From: Pycnopodia helianthoides
Taxonomy: Eukaryota; Echinodermata; Asteroidea; Forcipulatida; Asteriidae
NCBI GenBank assembly: GCA_032158295.1
Contig: CM063249.1
Location: 3,425,195 to 3,489,194 of the forward strand
DNA: 64,000 bases
Direction: 5' to 3'
Under the pieces are notes generated by a model. The model was given only the letters and a program-made list of their open reading frames with translations. It ran no database searches and was not told where the DNA came from. Shown here one piece after another: positions 11,901 through 21,949 of this stretch (positions are counted from its first letter, which is position 1; every line of letters starts with the position of its first letter). The translations under genes and the position numbers were made by a program.

Positions 11901-14900
11901 ATGTTTGGAAGGACAACTGGTACAATCTCGATCGGGACAGATCACTTTTATCTCAATTCTAGCCCCAAGTTATAGGTTTTCCCTGCCAATTCCCCCCACC
12001 CCAAAAAATTATTCAGTTTAACAACCAACTCGTTCAACTTCAATTGAAAATGACCGATCCGTCGTATCAGCATTCCGACAGTCAAAAGGAGTAATTCAGT
12101 TTCAACAGTTTAGCATTCACTGGTCCAATAAGATCATTCAAATTCATTAGGTCATGCAAATTCTTACTTGAGTGAAGGACCTAACCAATGGAATGTTGTG
12201 TCTTTAATTGTTGTCCAGGTCTTTGTTAGTCATGTGCTTTGTGCTTTGTCTGTTCTGTCTGTATTAACTCTATTGTGATTGTTTTTTTTGTATGGGCACT
12301 CCCTGACACAAGCTGTGCTTCTTTGGCTGTGCCCCCAATTCCTAAAAGTTTTTCGTATCACTTTGCTTACGTTGTATTTGTTATTGATTGAGGAATTTGG
12401 AAATAAATGTTGTAATGAATGAATGAATGAATAGGTCACAAAGATCAATCAATGTCGTGAAAGTCAGCAGCAAGAGGCTGGTCAACCATTCCACTTAATC
12501 AGTTGTAAAAATAGGTAGTAGAAATTCAACTGAATGCCTACCAATCAAACAGAATGACTAAAACGAACCAGAATGAAGAAGAATGAAATCATGCGTGCTC
12601 GAAAACAGAACTGAAGCTGCAGTAGCTACAAAGACACCCCAGTTTGATTAATTTAGGGAAAAAAATTGTGAATTTGAATAAGTTTTAATGTTGATTTAAA
12701 TTTTGCTGAAATTGACCGGGAAAACCTATATTGAGAGACAGACTTGTTCATCGAGTCCTCAATCTTTGAGTCCAAGTCCGAGTCAAAGTCCTCAATGTCG
12801 AGAACCGCGTCCAAGTCTCAAATCATTTGGGTCGAGTGTGAGTCTGGGTCATGACACAGTGAAGTTGAACAATTTTTTGAATAAAATAACCTTGTTGACT
12901 TGTCTATCGAGTCCTCTAGTCCCAAATCATTTGGGTCGAGTGTGAGTCTGGGTCATGACAAAGTGAAGTTGAACAATTTTTTGAATAAAATAACCTTGTT
13001 GACTTGTCTATCGAGTCCTCAATCTTTGAGTTCAAGTCCAAGTTAAAGTCCTCAGTGTCGAGAACCGAGCTCTAGTCCCAAATCAATTGGGTCGAGTGTG
13101 AGTCTGAGACGCTGAAGTTAAGCAATATTTTGAATAAAATTTCCTCATTGACGTTCAAGAGAGAAAGTTTCACAGTTCACTGTCTTTCACTATTTGCAAG
13201 AAATTAACAATGTTTAAATAGTTAACATTTTGCTGTTGAGTCTCGAGTCACAAACAAGGAGCCTGAGTACCGGGTCCGAGTACAGATGGCCGAGTCCGAG
13301 TCTGAGTTTCAGTCATTATCAATTGAGACTCGAGTCCCGAGCCATCAGAAAAGAGACTAGAGTCAAACGAGAGTCCCGAGTCATACAAAGCTCTTAAAAC
13401 ATATAATCATAGAGCGTAACTTGGGAGTGTTTACATCAATGTTCATGTAGGTGCCCATGTACAGCATACATTAACAACCTGTCAATTGTGTTCAATTTTT
13501 ACTTCTAAAGGTTGCCTGGAAGAAACTTTTTTACATTGCAGATTTGATCAATCTGGATTACAGGAGATTAAGGCATTCTGGAACTTTATTCTGGATTAAG
13601 GGAGATTTAGACATTCTAGATAAATACTCTGGATTAATTAGACTGATCTTTTTTAGCCCAAGTGCTGCTGGCCGCGCCGCCATTGCTAGGACGCTGGCAG
13701 CGCAGGGTTTTGTACACAAAGATATGAGAAAATTCTTTTAAACTTTTCATGTGAATTAAGTGTCTTTCTCAATGATGTACACAATTTCCCTCACAAGACA
13801 GCTTTACAAAATGATGTAGAATATACTTATTGAATATTTGAATCTAAACAGAAAGTGAGTACTGAAATTTGGTCGAAAAAACAAACAAAACCCCTTTGCT
13901 GATGAAACATATTCTAAACCAAACAGAGCAGCTTCCGTGTCGTATTACACTGACTTAAACCCTACTGTCTGCGCTGTTTTCAGGATTCAGTTTCTGTTTA
14001 AAGGAACATTACAGAATTGGTAAGAAAAACAAATTGTAAAATATACTTTTGATCACAGATTTACATAAAACTTACACGGTCTAATGATGATGATAGTAGA
14101 AAACATCCCTAGAAATATTTCTGTCTGAAATGTCATATTTGATGAGAAATGAATAAACTAATTTTCCGATTGGAGTTTATCGCTCAGTGAGCGTTTTATT
14201 CATTTGTTGAATCTATATGATTTCATGCAAATGTGTAATCGGTTTTTCACTATTTTCTCGTGACCCGGATGGCCGATCGATCTCAAACTTCTACAGGTTT
14301 GTCAGTTTATGTATATGGTGGATTACATAAAGTGCTTACACTGCCAGCAACTGTTTTGTTAGCAGAACCGATTCTGTAATGTTCCTTTAACTGCATATAT
14401 TTATGTACAGTGTTCAATACATTGATATGTTATGCTTTCCTGTCTGGGAAATTGTGTAAATCGTTGAGAAAGACACTCAATTCACACACAAAGTTTAAAA
14501 GATGATGGTTTTTCCCATGTCTAGTTTGTGTACAAAACCTTGCACTGCCAGCGTCCAAGCAATGGCTGTGCAGCCAGCAGCACTTTCGCACTTGAATTAG
14601 TCTATAGAGATGAAGAGGATTATTCTCATTTGAAAGATATTGAGATATATTTAGAGTGCTACATATAGTTCTGATTAAATTAGACAGAAAATGATTCGTT
14701 TGTATTCTGAGAGATTTTAACATTCTAGATTAATTGTCTCAATTACCTTGAAGATGATGAAAACAAAAGCTGATGAATCGAAGCAGCCAGACAGGAGAGA
14801 AATCACTGTGGATTTCTTTCTTCCAAATAAGCTTGAAATCTGTAAAAAAGAAAGACACATTCGTGTAAATATTCATTTGGGGTTGGACAAAGAAAGTTTG

Positions 14901-17900
14901 AATTGTAAACTTGGCTTAGGTGTGATCCTGGGCTAGCCCCTATACACGGCAGTTAGCGGTTGTATGGCTTCCAATTGGCACCCCTGATCAAAGATATTGA
15001 CAAACTAGACATGATTGCATTTGTGCACAAATGCAGAGCTGTTTCCCCAATAACATTTTCAAATTACTAAAGTAAATATGAAAGTCTTTTTGTATTCAAA
15101 GCAGATATGACGTATCGAGCCTGTATAAAAAAGAATTTAGATTATACAGTGTTCATTTAGCAATTTATGACAAAAAGGTGCAAAAATGAAAAAAATCATA
15201 AAAAATCATGTGATGATGTCATCATGACGTCATTTCCAAATTTACAAGAACTTGCCAATATCTAACAGCCTACCAAGTTTCAACATGATCGCACTAATAC
15301 ATCTGGAGATATACGACTTCGAAAAAGGCACCTTTAATGCCGCGTGACGTGACCCCCCCGATGACGTCATTGATCTGAAATTTCACACATATGATGGCTG
15401 CCTGAAGGTCAACATATGTGTAAATTTTGAAGTGATTACACAAAACTTCCTCACACACATCTTCAAAAAGTCCATTTTGAACAGTTTTCAACCTGCCGCT
15501 AGAGGGCGCTCGTGTGTATCATGACGTCATCGGTATTCTTTTTTAACTGCCCACCCTTGCCAGACACTAACATCGTTGAAAGCATGTTCATAACATTTAG
15601 CACTTTTGAATTACAAGGCACTTCCGGTTTCGACCGGAAGTAGAGGTCATATGAGGTCACGCACACTGAATAAAATGAAGACCTTATTTATCCCTATACA
15701 ATCCCGCAAACAGAAACCTACAGTCTCTTGAGGCTGATTTGATACAGATTTTCAAATGTATAAAATAGAAACCTTTAAGATGACGTCACGTGACGAGTGA
15801 TGACGTCATCATGACATCACTGTGTGAGGGGCCTTATTGTTAATCCGGAGGTCGCTTGGTTCAAATCCGGCTCTAGTAAATTTTCTTTGTTCAACCTCAA
15901 ACTATTTAAAATTTACCCATAGTCAGTTTCCCTTGTTGTTTATTACTTGATATCTTGTAAATATTGTGTATGTCAACTGCAGTGGCATTCCTTCCTGCTC
16001 CCCCTGCTCAGAACCCTTGTCCCTCCCAGGCCTCCAAAGTAAGATTTATCAAAAAGTAAACTATAAATTTAGATTAGCACTGTATAAAACCCAATGGCAA
16101 AAAGAATATTATTGTTCAAACAAGCCTGTGAACTTCACAACCAAATCATAATTCCGAAACGCAAACTTGCAAGCAGATTATGCAAAAGTGGCTTCTTGTA
16201 TAGCGATCAAATCACTGACTCGGTGACACTCATGGCGCTCCAATTATTATTAACTCTGGTCACTGTGCCATTTGAGTCTTCCCATTAAACCATCTCAGCT
16301 CTCTGGGGAGTATACAGCCTGCAGGGCTCGAATTTGACACTGGACCGCAGGCCCGAGGCCAGTGATTTTAGCATTGGGCCAGTAAACTCATGACCGGACA
16401 AGTCCGGCAGTCTTGTGGTTTCAATTCAATAACAATTCATGTACAGTACATGTACCTCACTCTATAATGTTTTGAACAGAAACAAATTAAGTTCAAATGT
16501 TGACTTTGAGTAATGATTTGAATTATACGTAATACCCTTGCAAGTCTTTTCTCAGTATGAATCTGGTCTTGTAAAATTATTTCTGGTCCAGTAAACATTT
16601 TCCCCCAAATTCGAGCCCTGGCCTGTGCTGCCCAGTATGTAGCTCATCAAGCTGAATCAAACAAGAACCATCTCTGCCCTCACAGGTTACCCCTGGCGTG
16701 AAGAGAAGCATTTATAGTCAAGTGTCTTGCTCAAGGACACGAGTGTCACAGCCGGGAACCGAACCCACACCCTGGTAAATATCAGCCACCAGAACTTGAG
16801 TCCGTTACTCTAAATCGTTCAGCCACAACATGCCACAATTAGTGACGCAACAATCTATTGTGAGCGCGCACACATGCTGTCAAATCTCACGATCAGTTAT
16901 GAATTTATTGAGCTTTATGAATTTTGGACCCTCATCCTGCTGGCTATAGTCACTGAACAAAAATCCCCTGCTAAAAGCTCCTTTCTGGTTGATAGTAAAG
17001 AAACAAATACACTTTTTTGGGGGGTGTCATGGTTGTGGCATGTGCATAAAGCCCTCGCCTCTCACCACTGTGGCACTGGTTCGATTCCTGGCTAAGGCCA
17101 TTATGTGAGTAGAGTTGCGCCTTGGTTCTTTCCTATGCTGCAAGGGTTTTTCTCCAGGCCTTTCGTTTTTTTCCAACATCGGGAAAAAATCAAACACTTT
17201 TGATCTCTGGCTGTGCTCCATGGTCATATATTTGTCAATGTGGCGGGCTGCCAAAGGTGCCCTTGCGTTTGCATGCCTGCGGCTCGAACACATTGCAGCC
17301 GCGTCCTTCGCAACTCAGCTTTTTATGTGTTAGTAAGGATGATTAGCCTCCCAAATTATGATGATTTTTATTAATAGTTTAAATAAATATTAAATGAAAA
17401 TTAGAAAGAAAAAAAAATGATAAAAATAAACTTGCCTGCATATTAACAAATATAAGTTCGATTCCACCGACTATCAAAAGACACACAGCTGGAAAGATGA
17501 TGTCAGCCGTCTCTCTGGAACTAAATGCTACTAAAAGCATGCTGGTCACCAAAAGACAGCTGTGGCAAAAAAATAGAACAAACCAACAATTCGTTTTAAA
17601 GGAACATTAAAGAATTGCTAAGGAAAAAACTTGTATAAATATACTTTTGATCACAGATTTACATAAAACTTACACGGTCTAATGATGATGATAGTAGAAA
17701 ACATCCCTTGAAATATTTCTGTCTGAAATGCCATATTTGATGAGAAATGAATAAACTAATTTTCGATTGGAGTTTATCGCTCAGTGAGCGTTTTATTCAT
17801 TTTTTGAATCTATATGATTTCATGCAAATGTGTAATCAGTTTTTCACTATTTTCTTGTGCCCAGATGGCCGATCGATCTCAAACTTCTACAGGTTTGTCA

Positions 17901-19923
17901 GTTTATGTATATGGTGGATTACATAAAGTGCTTACACTGCCAGCAACGTTTTGTTAGCAAAAACCTATTCTGTAATGTTCCTTTAAGTAGTGAGTTAATT
18001 GTTGGCAACTAAAAATAACAGGACTCAGAAATCAGTAGTCTCCGGATAGTAAACATAGTTCACATAGTAAAATCACTCTTGTTTACACAGGGATGAGATT
18101 TGAAGAGTCTGAACAATTCTTGAAGGGGGCAGCGGCGGCGCTACGGAGGGCACGGGGGGGGGGGGGGGGGGGGGGCAAATGCCCCCCCCCAGTAATTTTT
18201 TTCCCCCCCCAGTTTGCCCCCCCAGTTTTTTCCCCGATGGCGGAAATTGAGTTTAAACGATTGCACCCAATTTGTTACAATGTTGTTTGCGCTGTAAATA
18301 ATAAACTCAATTTCATCCATCATAATTAGCTGGCACCATCAAAAAAGCCCAATACACTTTCCATCTCCGGCAATGTTAATAAAATGTGGATTTATTTATC
18401 TGTACAAGCTTGGAAACTTTGCTATAAATAGAAATGCATTGTCTGCCCAAAACCGTATAGCAGCCAATGTACACGCAATTCGCACCAACACGTCACATTC
18501 ACACAGTGCAAAATCTTATTTCTGGAGTGAATTGTAGGCTTATACAGTACATTATTGACTTTTGTTTGCCCCCCTAAATTTAAGTTTGCCCTCCTCTTGC
18601 CCCCCCCCCCCAGATTAACAGGTCTGGTGCCGCCACTGGAAGGGGGCTTGCGGGCTCGGTTCCATCTTATTCTAGACCAAGAACCTCCCATACATCACAG
18701 TTCAGGAGGTTTACAGACTCAGGCATGCAACTGTAACTTCACCAAAAAGAGGAAATTACAAAATTTCAATGATTTTGTACAGTAGTTTTCAATTTTGAGT
18801 GGTAAAACTGAGAATAAAAAAGAGGAAATCAGCTGATCCGAGGAAAAGTTGCATGCCTGCAGACTCTGTGCATCACCAAAAATTCAAAACTACAGGTTTG
18901 GGCACAACGTGGACCATCTCTCTCTCCCTTTGATGTTTGCGTTGAACACTTCTTTCAAAAAAATTTGAAGACTCAAGTAAGTTGAGAAAAAAAAACCTGA
19001 ATTTAGGAAAAATCCTGAGGAATGACATGTCATTGTCTGTTTACAGGTTTCCTCAGGCTTGTGAGCTACAGTGATGAAGTTCACTTATGAGGCATCCAGG
19101 ATTTCATTGACAGAAATTTACAATAATAATAATTTCGTCACCTGATAAGTTTTGCTAATTTTCCAGGTAAACTGTAAAAACCTAAAATGCCGGAATTTTC
19201 CTTTTTCGGAATGAATCAAATAAAATAAATAAATAAATTGTGGTGCTTATATAGCGCTTTCCATCGTATCAACAATCTCAAAGCGCTTTACAATATTATT
19301 CCCCGTTCATCAGGCCATGGGACCACGCGGCAGCCGATTATCAGCGCTCATCGATCCTCGACCCTCACAGGTACCCATTTATACCCCTGGGTGAAGAGAA
19401 GCAATTATAGCAAAGTGTCTTGCTCAAGGACTCAAGCGTCATGACCGGGACTCGAACCCACAACCCGATGACTAAACCACCAGAACTTGAATCCGATGCT
19501 CTTAACCACTCGGCCATGACACCCCACAAATGATTCAAACACTTACCTTGACAGCATTCTCATGAACAGAGTTCCAAATTTATCCAACATCAATCCCATA
19601 GGGAAGAGAAGAAACTCATAGCAGAAGGTGGCCACGGTGAAAACAAGCTGAAGTTGGGCATCTTGCTCCGGGCAGCTCGCAAAACGGCCCGCCGGTGTCG
19701 TCTGGCCGAAGACTGTCACCAACTCCTGGCCGGGGAACGCTCCAGTGGAGTTGACGGTGGAGGAGGAGGACGTTGTTGCTGCCGAGCACAGGTGACTGAA
19801 GTATCCATCTTGCTTGAGGATGAAGACCAGAGAGGCCCAGCCGAACGCTATCCCGCTGAAGAGCAGATTTTCGCAGATACCCAAACCGAGAGTTAGGACT
19901 CGGTACACACCCAGACCCAGCAT
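2785..19923 (-). CDS. SLC43A3: SLC43 family transporter (SLC43A3/ENBT1-like), complete, ten coding exons
   Basis: Multi-pass plasma-membrane transporter of the major facilitator superfamily, SLC43 family. Human SLC43A1/A2 carry large neutral amino acids and SLC43A3 carries purine nucleobases. Coding exons in transcript order: 19547-19923, 17436-17559, 14747-14839, 11644-11884, 9464-10198, 9108-9299, 7624-7731, 5864-6053, 3784-3907, 2785-2919. Codon phases agree across all nine junctions, giving about 772 residues. Recognisable family blocks are LLFSGIAFGWASLVFILKQ (helix 1), LDKFGT (motif-A-like), LFGRKKSTVISLLSGCFDSS, RGHIPYPLPPDY, YTTALAFFQVTGILIAPLCG and the FPIQYFG block. The AFFQ..G.L.AP and RGHIPYPLPP blocks resemble SLC43A3 more than A1 or A2. 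The start is the ATG at 19921-19923, just after a good acceptor (ending AATCTGCAG), so a non-coding 5' exon probably lies further upstream. The family is usually about 490-570 residues; the excess is a tandem repeat in the central cytoplasmic loop. Family is certain, paralogue and substrate are inferred. Confidence 0.9.
3282..3783. mobile_element. TTAAAGG element of family B, partly tandem-duplicated
   Basis: Begins TTAAAGGCAAAGTATACC and resembles the copies at 6.4, 32.2 and 38.0 kb. Inside it a block of about 124 bp (from 'cttagaatttaaatatttc') is present twice, 3533-3656 and 3657-3780. The right end runs up to the donor of SLC43 exon 9, so no right terminal repeat is seen. Confidence 0.7.
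3784..3907 (-). CDS. SLC43A3: SLC43-like exon 9: helix 11, FPIQYFG motif
   Basis: One base plus 41 codons (residues 687-728). Encodes FPIQYFGSTCGLVESLASIV, then GLIQRPLFTLLQNSLNNDSFW, matching the family's FP..hFG...GLV block. The acceptor is TTTTTTTCCTTCAG and the donor is TTCTGG|GTAAGT. A 125-bp tandem duplication begins at the donor side. Confidence 0.85.
5864..6053 (-). CDS. SLC43A3: SLC43-like exon 8: helices 9-10
   Basis: Residues 624-686 plus two bases. Encodes YVFALTSFLYIGFNVTML and then RSFMYSLVVAGCAL, aligned with the family's R-S-F-x-Y-G segment; here the Gly after Tyr is Ser. A possible earlier donor (GGTCCG|GTATGC at 5939) would drop this conserved segment, so the donor CTATT|GTGAGT at 5862-5863 is preferred. 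Confidence 0.82.
6080..6780. mobile_element. Family B TTAAAGG elements, two overlapping pieces
   Basis: A left end (TTAAAGGCAAAGTATA) at 6080 is followed by unrelated sequence. A longer piece from about 6412 to 6775 has the internal family-B sequence (ggtggtagcgtttttgagat) and a right end 'accaaagtatacctttgg'. Confidence 0.55.
7624..7731 (-). CDS. SLC43A3: SLC43-like exon 7: helix 8
   Basis: 108 bp, phase 1 on both sides, residues 588-623. Encodes VSRYTTALAFFQVTGILIAP and then LCGLLLDRNRTKKRM, with the LLLD helix end typical of the family. The acceptor is TTGGACTGACAG and the donor is ATGGCAG|GTATGT. A LINE fragment lies immediately upstream of it in the transcript sense (7800-8090). Confidence 0.87.
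7800..8090 (-). mobile_element. LINE fragment: C-terminal end of a non-LTR reverse transcriptase ORF
   Basis: In the minus strand an open frame reads LSHYTPPRFLGSTTLDLTRL, then AFSVAGPMIWNNLPTVFRES and TLTTFRKVLKTLI. The AFSVAGP.IWNNLP...R...TL..F+..LKT pattern is the usual C-terminus of CR1/L2-like LINE ORF2 in marine animals. It is 5'-truncated. An AT-rich tail follows on the low-coordinate side. It sits in the intron before SLC43 exon 7. Confidence 0.75.
9108..9299 (-). CDS. SLC43A3: SLC43-like exon 6: helix 7
   Basis: Residues 524-587 plus one base: EDTSAQSVTEAMKNLRYPSL, then helix 7 (FLSLPSVFMLIWFSLLQL), then MFFFLGTLNPDLVQLTNN. This matches the SLC43 segment after the big loop. Acceptor CTCTCTATTGCAG|AAGAC at 9299/9300 has a good pyrimidine tract. 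Donor CTTTGG|GTAAGT. Reading straight through from exon 5 would hit a stop at 9276-9278, so the short intron 9300-9463 is needed. Confidence 0.8.
9464..10198 (-). CDS. SLC43A3: SLC43-like exon 5: 13-residue tandem repeat in the central loop
   Basis: 735 bp encoding residues 279-523, almost all of it a hydrophilic repeat. After a short leader (KDKAKLNIDLAIEENTSS), fifteen 13-residue units of the type HPATENTTSSQMP or HPATDDTASSQES run from 10133 down to 9549, followed by two broken units and the tail SLKNGA. The repeat has no hydrophobic stretches and lies between helices 6 and 7, so it is predicted to be cytoplasmic and disordered. The acceptor is TTTGCTTGATACAG. The donor GGGGCAG|GTAGTG joins a 164-nt intron that restores the frame of the next exon. 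Confidence 0.75.
9525..10133 (-). repeat. 39-bp coding minisatellite (13-residue units) in SLC43-like exon 5
   Basis: Fifteen full 39-bp units plus a 24-bp partial unit. The unit on the coding strand translates to HPxTxxxTSSQxP. Neighbouring units differ at a few codons, and the three-unit block DDTASSQES / ENATSAQMP / ENTTSPQEP occurs twice, four units (156 bp) apart, so the array has also grown in larger blocks. The unit is a multiple of 3 and low in stops, which leaves long open frames on both strands. Confidence 0.9.
10361..10414. repeat. Perfect 13-bp stem hairpin within longer imperfect arms
   Basis: AGAAGAGGGTCCT and its exact reverse complement flank a TAAT loop (10373-10402). Outer arms (CTGTGGGTGACC / AGTCACTCACAG) extend the pairing with two mismatches, giving a stem of about 25 bp. 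Lies in the intron before SLC43 exon 5. Confidence 0.85.
10918..11131. mobile_element. Palindromic MITE-like element, copy 1
   Basis: Ends AGTCTTGGTTAAGACT...AGTCTTAACCAAGACT, with inner arms 'cctgttgttta' and 'gagggcgctatc'. A second copy is at 39985-40207. No coding capacity. Confidence 0.8.
11390..11630 (-). mobile_element. tRNA-Leu-type SINE interrupted by a palindrome
   Basis: The body 'tgtcttgcttaaggacacacgtgtcaagag' without its continuation and the tRNA-like part (gcttgaccgctcggccacac) are separated by a palindrome, about 11459-11585, with ends CGATTTCACGAAACTTTAC / GTAAAGTTTCGTGAAATC. This suggests a fold-back element inserted into a SINE. Confidence 0.6.
11644..11884 (-). CDS. SLC43A3: SLC43-like exon 4: helix 6 and RGHIPYPLPPDY motif
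   Basis: Residues 199-278 plus one base. The exon opens FGYETYEISLQMSFFIW, continues through helix 6 and ends in the cytoplasmic loop with KRGHIPYPLPPDYRKKLP, a strong SLC43A3-type match. The acceptor is TTGTTTTCAG and the donor is GTGAAAG|GTAAT. Confidence 0.88.
12200..12433 (+). mobile_element. LINE 3' tail
   Basis: A run resembling the 3' UTR of a non-LTR element, ending AATAAATGTTGTAATGAATG with further AATG repeats. A similar tail with AATG repeats occurs at 38085-38200. No open frame. Confidence 0.5.
12740..13140 (+). repeat. Tandem repeat of about 105 bp with nested GAGTC-rich motifs
   Basis: The block 'aacaattttttgaataaaat' recurs at about 12868 and 12972, with a diverged copy near 13120; the blocks between are rich in 'gagtccaagtc' variants. 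Similar GAGTC-rich sequence continues to about 13380. Intronic in the SLC43-like gene. Confidence 0.7.
13998..14390 (+). mobile_element. Family A MITE, copy 1
   Basis: Terminal inverted repeats TTAAAGGAACATTACAGAAT / ATTCTGTAATGTTCCTTTAA. Internal landmark GAGTTTATCGCTCAGTGAGC. No open frame, 393 bp. Reference copy for the family. Confidence 0.9.
14747..14839 (-). CDS. SLC43A3: SLC43-like exon 3: conserved LFGRKKSTVISLLSGCFDSS segment
   Basis: Thirty-one whole codons (residues 168-198), phase 0 on both sides. They encode the cytoplasmic link and helix 5. The LFGRKKST block followed by GCFDSSAFVF is one of the most diagnostic SLC43 signatures. The acceptor is CTTTTTTACAG and the donor is CAAG|GTAATT. 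Confidence 0.88.
15180..15860 (+). repeat. Repeat with many TGACGTCA sites
   Basis: Contains TGACGTCA or one-mismatch forms near 15223, 15363, 15523, 15782 and 15803, plus 'cttccggtttcgaccggaag'. Same family as 40560-41880. Intronic, between SLC43 exons 2 and 3. Confidence 0.65.
16283..16840 (-). mobile_element. tRNA-Leu-type SINE split by a second element
   Basis: The SINE body ('catctcagctctctggggag') begins at about 16283 and resumes at 16622 ('cctgtgctgcccagtatgt') to the tRNA-like part near 16830. Between them lies an element of about 295 bp with inverted ends 'agggctcgaattt' / 'aaattcgagccct' (16325-16620). Confidence 0.7.
17027..17360 (+). mobile_element. tRNA-derived SINE, second family
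   Basis: Head with pol III-like boxes (GGTTGTGGCATGTGCATAAA ... GGTTCGATTCC) and body 'ggtttttctccaggcc ... gatctctggctgtgctcc'. The same body occurs at 39130-39390. Confidence 0.65.
17436..17559 (-). CDS. SLC43A3: SLC43-like exon 2: helices 3-4
   Basis: Residues 126-167. The hydrophobic sequence LLVTSMLLVAFSS is followed by IIFPAVCLLIVGGIELIF and ends NMQ, as in the family. The acceptor is TGCCACAG. The donor is AATATGCAG|GCAAGT, a GC rather than GT donor that is otherwise perfect. Confidence 0.85.
17596..17986 (+). mobile_element. Family A MITE, copy 2
   Basis: Nearly identical to copy 1, with a few substitutions (ACATTAAAGAATT in the left end). Ends CTGTAATGTTCCTTTAA. Lies 36 bp outside the acceptor of SLC43 exon 2, in intron 1. 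Confidence 0.9.
18125..18650. repeat. GC-homopolymer-rich dispersed repeat
   Basis: Ends 'gggggcagcggcggcgc' and 'ggtgccgccactggaaggggg', and holds runs of about 20 G and 10-12 C. The exact run lengths are unlikely to be reliable. Confidence 0.5.
19225..19535 (-). mobile_element. tRNA-Leu-type SINE, near complete
   Basis: On the minus strand: GTCATGGCCGAGTGGTTAAG (A box), TTCAAGTTCTGG anticodon-stem-like part, GTGGGTTCGAGTCCC (B box), then the body 'ctttgctataattgcttctc' and an end 'agcgctatataagcacc'. Not a tRNA gene, because the acceptor stem does not pair and it is joined to a repeated tail. Lies 12 bp beyond SLC43 exon 1, in intron 1. Confidence 0.75.
19547..19923 (-). CDS. SLC43A3: SLC43-like exon 1: start codon, helix 1, first extracellular loop, helix 2
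   Basis: Residues 1-125 plus two bases. It encodes helix 1 (about residues 10-36), a Ser/Thr-rich outer loop with a glycosylation sequon NST at residues 58-60, and helix 2 ending in LDKFGT at 113-118. The donor is TCAAG|GTAAGT. An in-frame upstream ATG at 20041-20043 would add a hydrophobic segment, but a clean acceptor (TTTTTTCATCATCACAATCTGCAG without its first bases) sits between the two, so I prefer the downstream start. Confidence 0.85.
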
Positions 19924-20674
19924 CTCTTCAGATCCGGCTGCTGCAGATTGTGATGATGAAAAAATAATAACCGCAATAAAATACAAAATGCAAACAACCG
20001 TACAACCAAAAGTCAATACACAGTTGCCATGCAGCCGGTGCACCGAGGTCGTTTAAATATTTAAACAGTAAATGACTACATGTTTTCGTCAAATTACAAA
20101 TTCAACTAGAACGTTTCAGTTTTTTTGTTAATTACAAAGGTGTTCATGAGTAATGTCATCGAATCATGATTTAATGAATTGATAACGACATTTGACCTTT
20201 CAACTTGAAATAATGGCTTTTGAATAGTTTTTCCGTCTAATTTCCGGTTTGCACCGAAAGACAAGGTCATATTTGAATAACATTTGTGTAACATAAGTTC
20301 AGTTTTTAAAGATCTTTCCGATGATTATAAAAAATCCTTTGAGTGGTTTATAAGTAATATATTTATTTTTTAAATATTACACTTTGATTTAATGTAATTC
20401 AACATGGCTAGAAGTGTTTAATTATACCTGTGGTGCGCAAGGTTACGCCGGCGCTAATTTATGCAAAACGCAATCGATACATATACTGGTTGAGCGTGGC
20501 ACGCATATTGACGCCTTCGCAAAACAGGGCCCGAGGAAGTGACAGGAATTGAAAATTAGTTGTACAGATTTTCCAACAATTATTACGCTTTTTAACTAAA
20601 AAGGCATTTATGAATGGGAACAAAAAAGTAGTTGTGCGACCACGGCCACGACTCTGCCGTGTTAAATTGGAGAC

Positions 20675-21069
20675 TTAAAGGAACATTACAGAATTGGTTC
20701 TGCTAACAAAACAGTTGCTGGCAGTGTAAGCACTTTATGTAATCCACCATTTACATAAACTGACAAACCTGTAGAAGTTTGAGATTGATCGGTGATCTGG
20801 GTCACGAGAAAATAGTGAAAAACCGATTACACATTTGCATGCATAAAATTATAGGTTCAACAAATGAATAAAACGCTCACTGAGCAATAAACTCCAATCG
20901 GAAAATTAATTTATTCATTTCTCATCAAATATGGCATTTCAGACAGAAATATTTCAAGGGATGTTTTCTACTATCATCATCATTAGACCGTGTAAGTTTT
21001 ATGTAAATCTGTGATCAAAAAGTATATTTTACAAGTTTTTTTCTTACCAATTCTGTAATGTTCCTTTAA
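20675..21069 (-). mobile_element. Family A MITE, copy 3 (reverse)
   Basis: Internal order is the reverse complement of copy 1 (ACTGAGCAATAAACTCCAAT). Both ends are intact and bounded by TTAA. Confidence 0.9.
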
Positions 21070-21949
21070 GTATACTCTGTGGAAAGAATGATTTATCCAT
21101 GCACAAAGACTGTCATAATAATGATTTATACTCGGGCATATCATTGACAACAGAAAAAAAAAGCAACTTGATTTATGCCACACCTTAGAAGCTGGATTTA
21201 TTCACACGCACCAAACTGTGAAATGTTCTCCTAGGGAGATTTAGTAGTCGGCAAGGAGCCGGATACCCGACACAGGGCAAACCGGCTAACAGACACACAT
21301 CAACGATACACTACGACATGAATTTTGAGGCCTGCCATCATCCCCAAACACTTATGGACTACCACGTCCAACAAAACACAAATGCACCTTGCCTTGTTAG
21401 TACAAACAACAAACCATTGTGCAGGACCAAACAAAATGTATCAACTTAAATTTGAACCTAAACACTAATTGCTATTGTAGAAAGGAACTATAAATAAATA
21501 GTAAACTTGCGGGTACAACCATGTGTAAATCTCTTTTGTGAGAGTGGTGGCTCTGAAAAGAGCCGCTGTGGTCTCCACGTTTCGAAGAGTATACTCTGCC
21601 CGTCTTCAGGGGAGTCTAAGGGGATAAGACTGTAGCCCCAACGGAACCGACAGGCACTACAAAAAGTAACCGTTAGTACCTAGTGTTTTAAAGTTAGAAT
21701 TTCTCTCCATCAGTTGGAACGACGCACAAGGGGAAAGACATAGCCCCAATGGTACGGAGGGGCACTATGATTCTAACATTGAAGTGAATAGTAGGCCTAG
21801 TGAATAGTGTAATTTAATATTGACATACCGTCTTGGTAATACACATTGGCATTTTCCCAAGTTGGCACGTTTAAGGGTAATAGAGGTAAAAGTAGCCCTT
21901 GTAAACCAAAAGGCACTATTGTTCATGAAATCCCCCAAACAATTCTTAC

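Noticed and set aside
18158..18192. G-run/C-run as a functional quadruplex element
   Set aside because: Homopolymer lengths here are likely to be unreliable, and the run belongs to a dispersed repeat.
19440..19535. tRNA-Leu gene on the minus strand
   Set aside because: Head is tRNA-Leu-like, but the acceptor stem fails and it is fused to a repeated SINE body seen many times in the window.
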